DNA from: Gemmatimonadota bacterium
Lineage (GTDB): Bacteria > Gemmatimonadota > Gemmatimonadetes > Gemmatimonadales > GWC2-71-9
Direction of reading: 5' to 3'
NCBI GenBank assembly: GCA_022573095.1
Contig: JACZUR010000109.1
Coordinates: 1 to 7,538 of the forward strand
Length of the DNA stretch: 7,538 nt
The notes below the pieces were generated by a model, which worked only from the letters and a program-made list of their open reading frames with translations, searched no databases and was not told the origin of the DNA. Below, one piece after another: positions 7,021 to 7,538 of the stretch. Both the position numbers and the translations under genes were made by a program. Numbering within the stretch: position 1 is the first letter of the stretch; each line of letters begins with the position of its first letter.

Positions 7021-7538
7021 CTACGTCGTAGTCGCGCGGTTAACCGCATCGATGGCGGAGGCCACCGCCGCTGAGACTCCCGTACTCTGGTAGCCCCCGC
7101 CGGCGAGAAATACTCCTCTCTCTGCCAGGCTCTGTTGAACTTGGGACAGCCGTTCGACCAGTTCGGGATTGAGTTGCGGGATGGCCCGGTCGTAGCGATC
7201 TACCCAGGAGCGGGTCTCTCTAGCCCTTAACTGCAGGGGGCCCTCTAGGGAGCGATATGAGAGCGAAACCCAAGCCTCATCGCTGTGCTGGATATCGGTC
7301 TGCGGTCTGAAGAAGACTCTGATCAAAACGGTGCCCTCGGGAGCGCGCCTGAGATATTTGGACGAGGTAAAACTCCCCGCGATGAATCCAGAGACAGTAC
7401 GGTCTTCTTCCGCGACGACGAATCCGCTCTCTTCCAGTTTGTGTCCGACCGTATCGCGTGGAAAGGCCAAGGACACCACGGTGCTGGACGTTGCGGGTAC
7501 CGATTCGAGCGTGGCGGCTTCCTTCTGAACCAGGTTGC
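7021..7538 (-). CDS. Proto-/coproporphyrinogen oxidase, C-terminal part (5' end cut by window edge)
   Basis: The last 171 codons of a gene that enters from the right edge; the frame is open to the edge, so the GTG at 7479 is internal and not the start. The protein resembles the FAD-dependent HemG/HemY (PgoX/CgoX) family, which oxidises protoporphyrinogen IX or coproporphyrinogen III near the end of haem synthesis. Family-like stretches are STVVSLAFPRDTVGHKL, then RAPEGTVLIRVFF, then RAIPQLNPELVERL, and the FAD-contacting ERGVFLAGGGYQSTGV followed by a helix. The usual family forms are roughly PQY-x2-GH and LAG-x-x-Y-x-G-[VI]-G-[IV]-x-[DN]-C. Here PQL-x2-EL and GYQSTGVSAA replace them, so the enzyme is divergent in the C-terminal FAD region. 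The N-terminal dinucleotide-binding motif and substrate domain lie outside the window, so the exact reaction cannot be set. Confidence 0.8.
   Translation of the reverse strand, partial: NLVQKEAATLESVPATSSTVVSLAFPRDTVGHKLEESGFVVAEEDRTVSGFIAGSFTSSKYLRRAPEGTVLIRVFFRPQTDIQHSDEAWVSLSYRSLEGPLQLRARETRSWVDRYDRAIPQLNPELVERLSQVQQSLAERGVFLAGGGYQSTGVSAAVASAIDAVNRATTT

Overview
The window is a dense stretch of bacterial chromosome with eight protein genes, all on the minus strand. It has no RNA genes, mobile elements, CRISPR arrays or integration signals that I can see. Protein features point to a Gram-negative-type envelope: a SPOR-domain protein with a signal peptide, and a membrane anti-sigma factor with a tail beyond the membrane. 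GC content looks moderate by eye. The mix of genes would suit an environmental lineage such as Gemmatimonadota, but that is a low-confidence guess from gene order and protein flavour.

In the direction of transcription (high to low coordinates), the window opens with the C-terminal part of an oxygen-dependent proto-/coproporphyrinogen oxidase (haem synthesis), cut by the right edge. Next are upp (uracil salvage) and a NUDIX hydrolase of the ADP-ribose pyrophosphatase type. A 206-base gap follows, the only sizeable intergenic space, and it probably holds a promoter. It leads to an ECF sigma factor, then a 128-base untranslated gap, then its zinc-finger (ZAS) transmembrane anti-sigma factor. After a short gap come holA (DNA polymerase III delta), a secreted TPR-like/SPOR protein that overlaps holA by four bases, and mutS. 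mutS starts 5 bases after the SPOR gene and runs off the left edge, with 771 codons visible.

Functionally the right part is metabolic and salvage, the middle is a membrane-linked stress switch, and the left part is replication and mismatch repair with an envelope/division-type protein between them. The tight spacing from holA to mutS indicates one transcript with translational coupling. I found no convincing novel system. The points most worth a second look are the uncoupled sigma/anti-sigma arrangement, the SPOR protein inside the holA-mutS unit, the altered C-terminal motif of the porphyrinogen oxidase, and an 8-codon reading frame over the NUDIX start.
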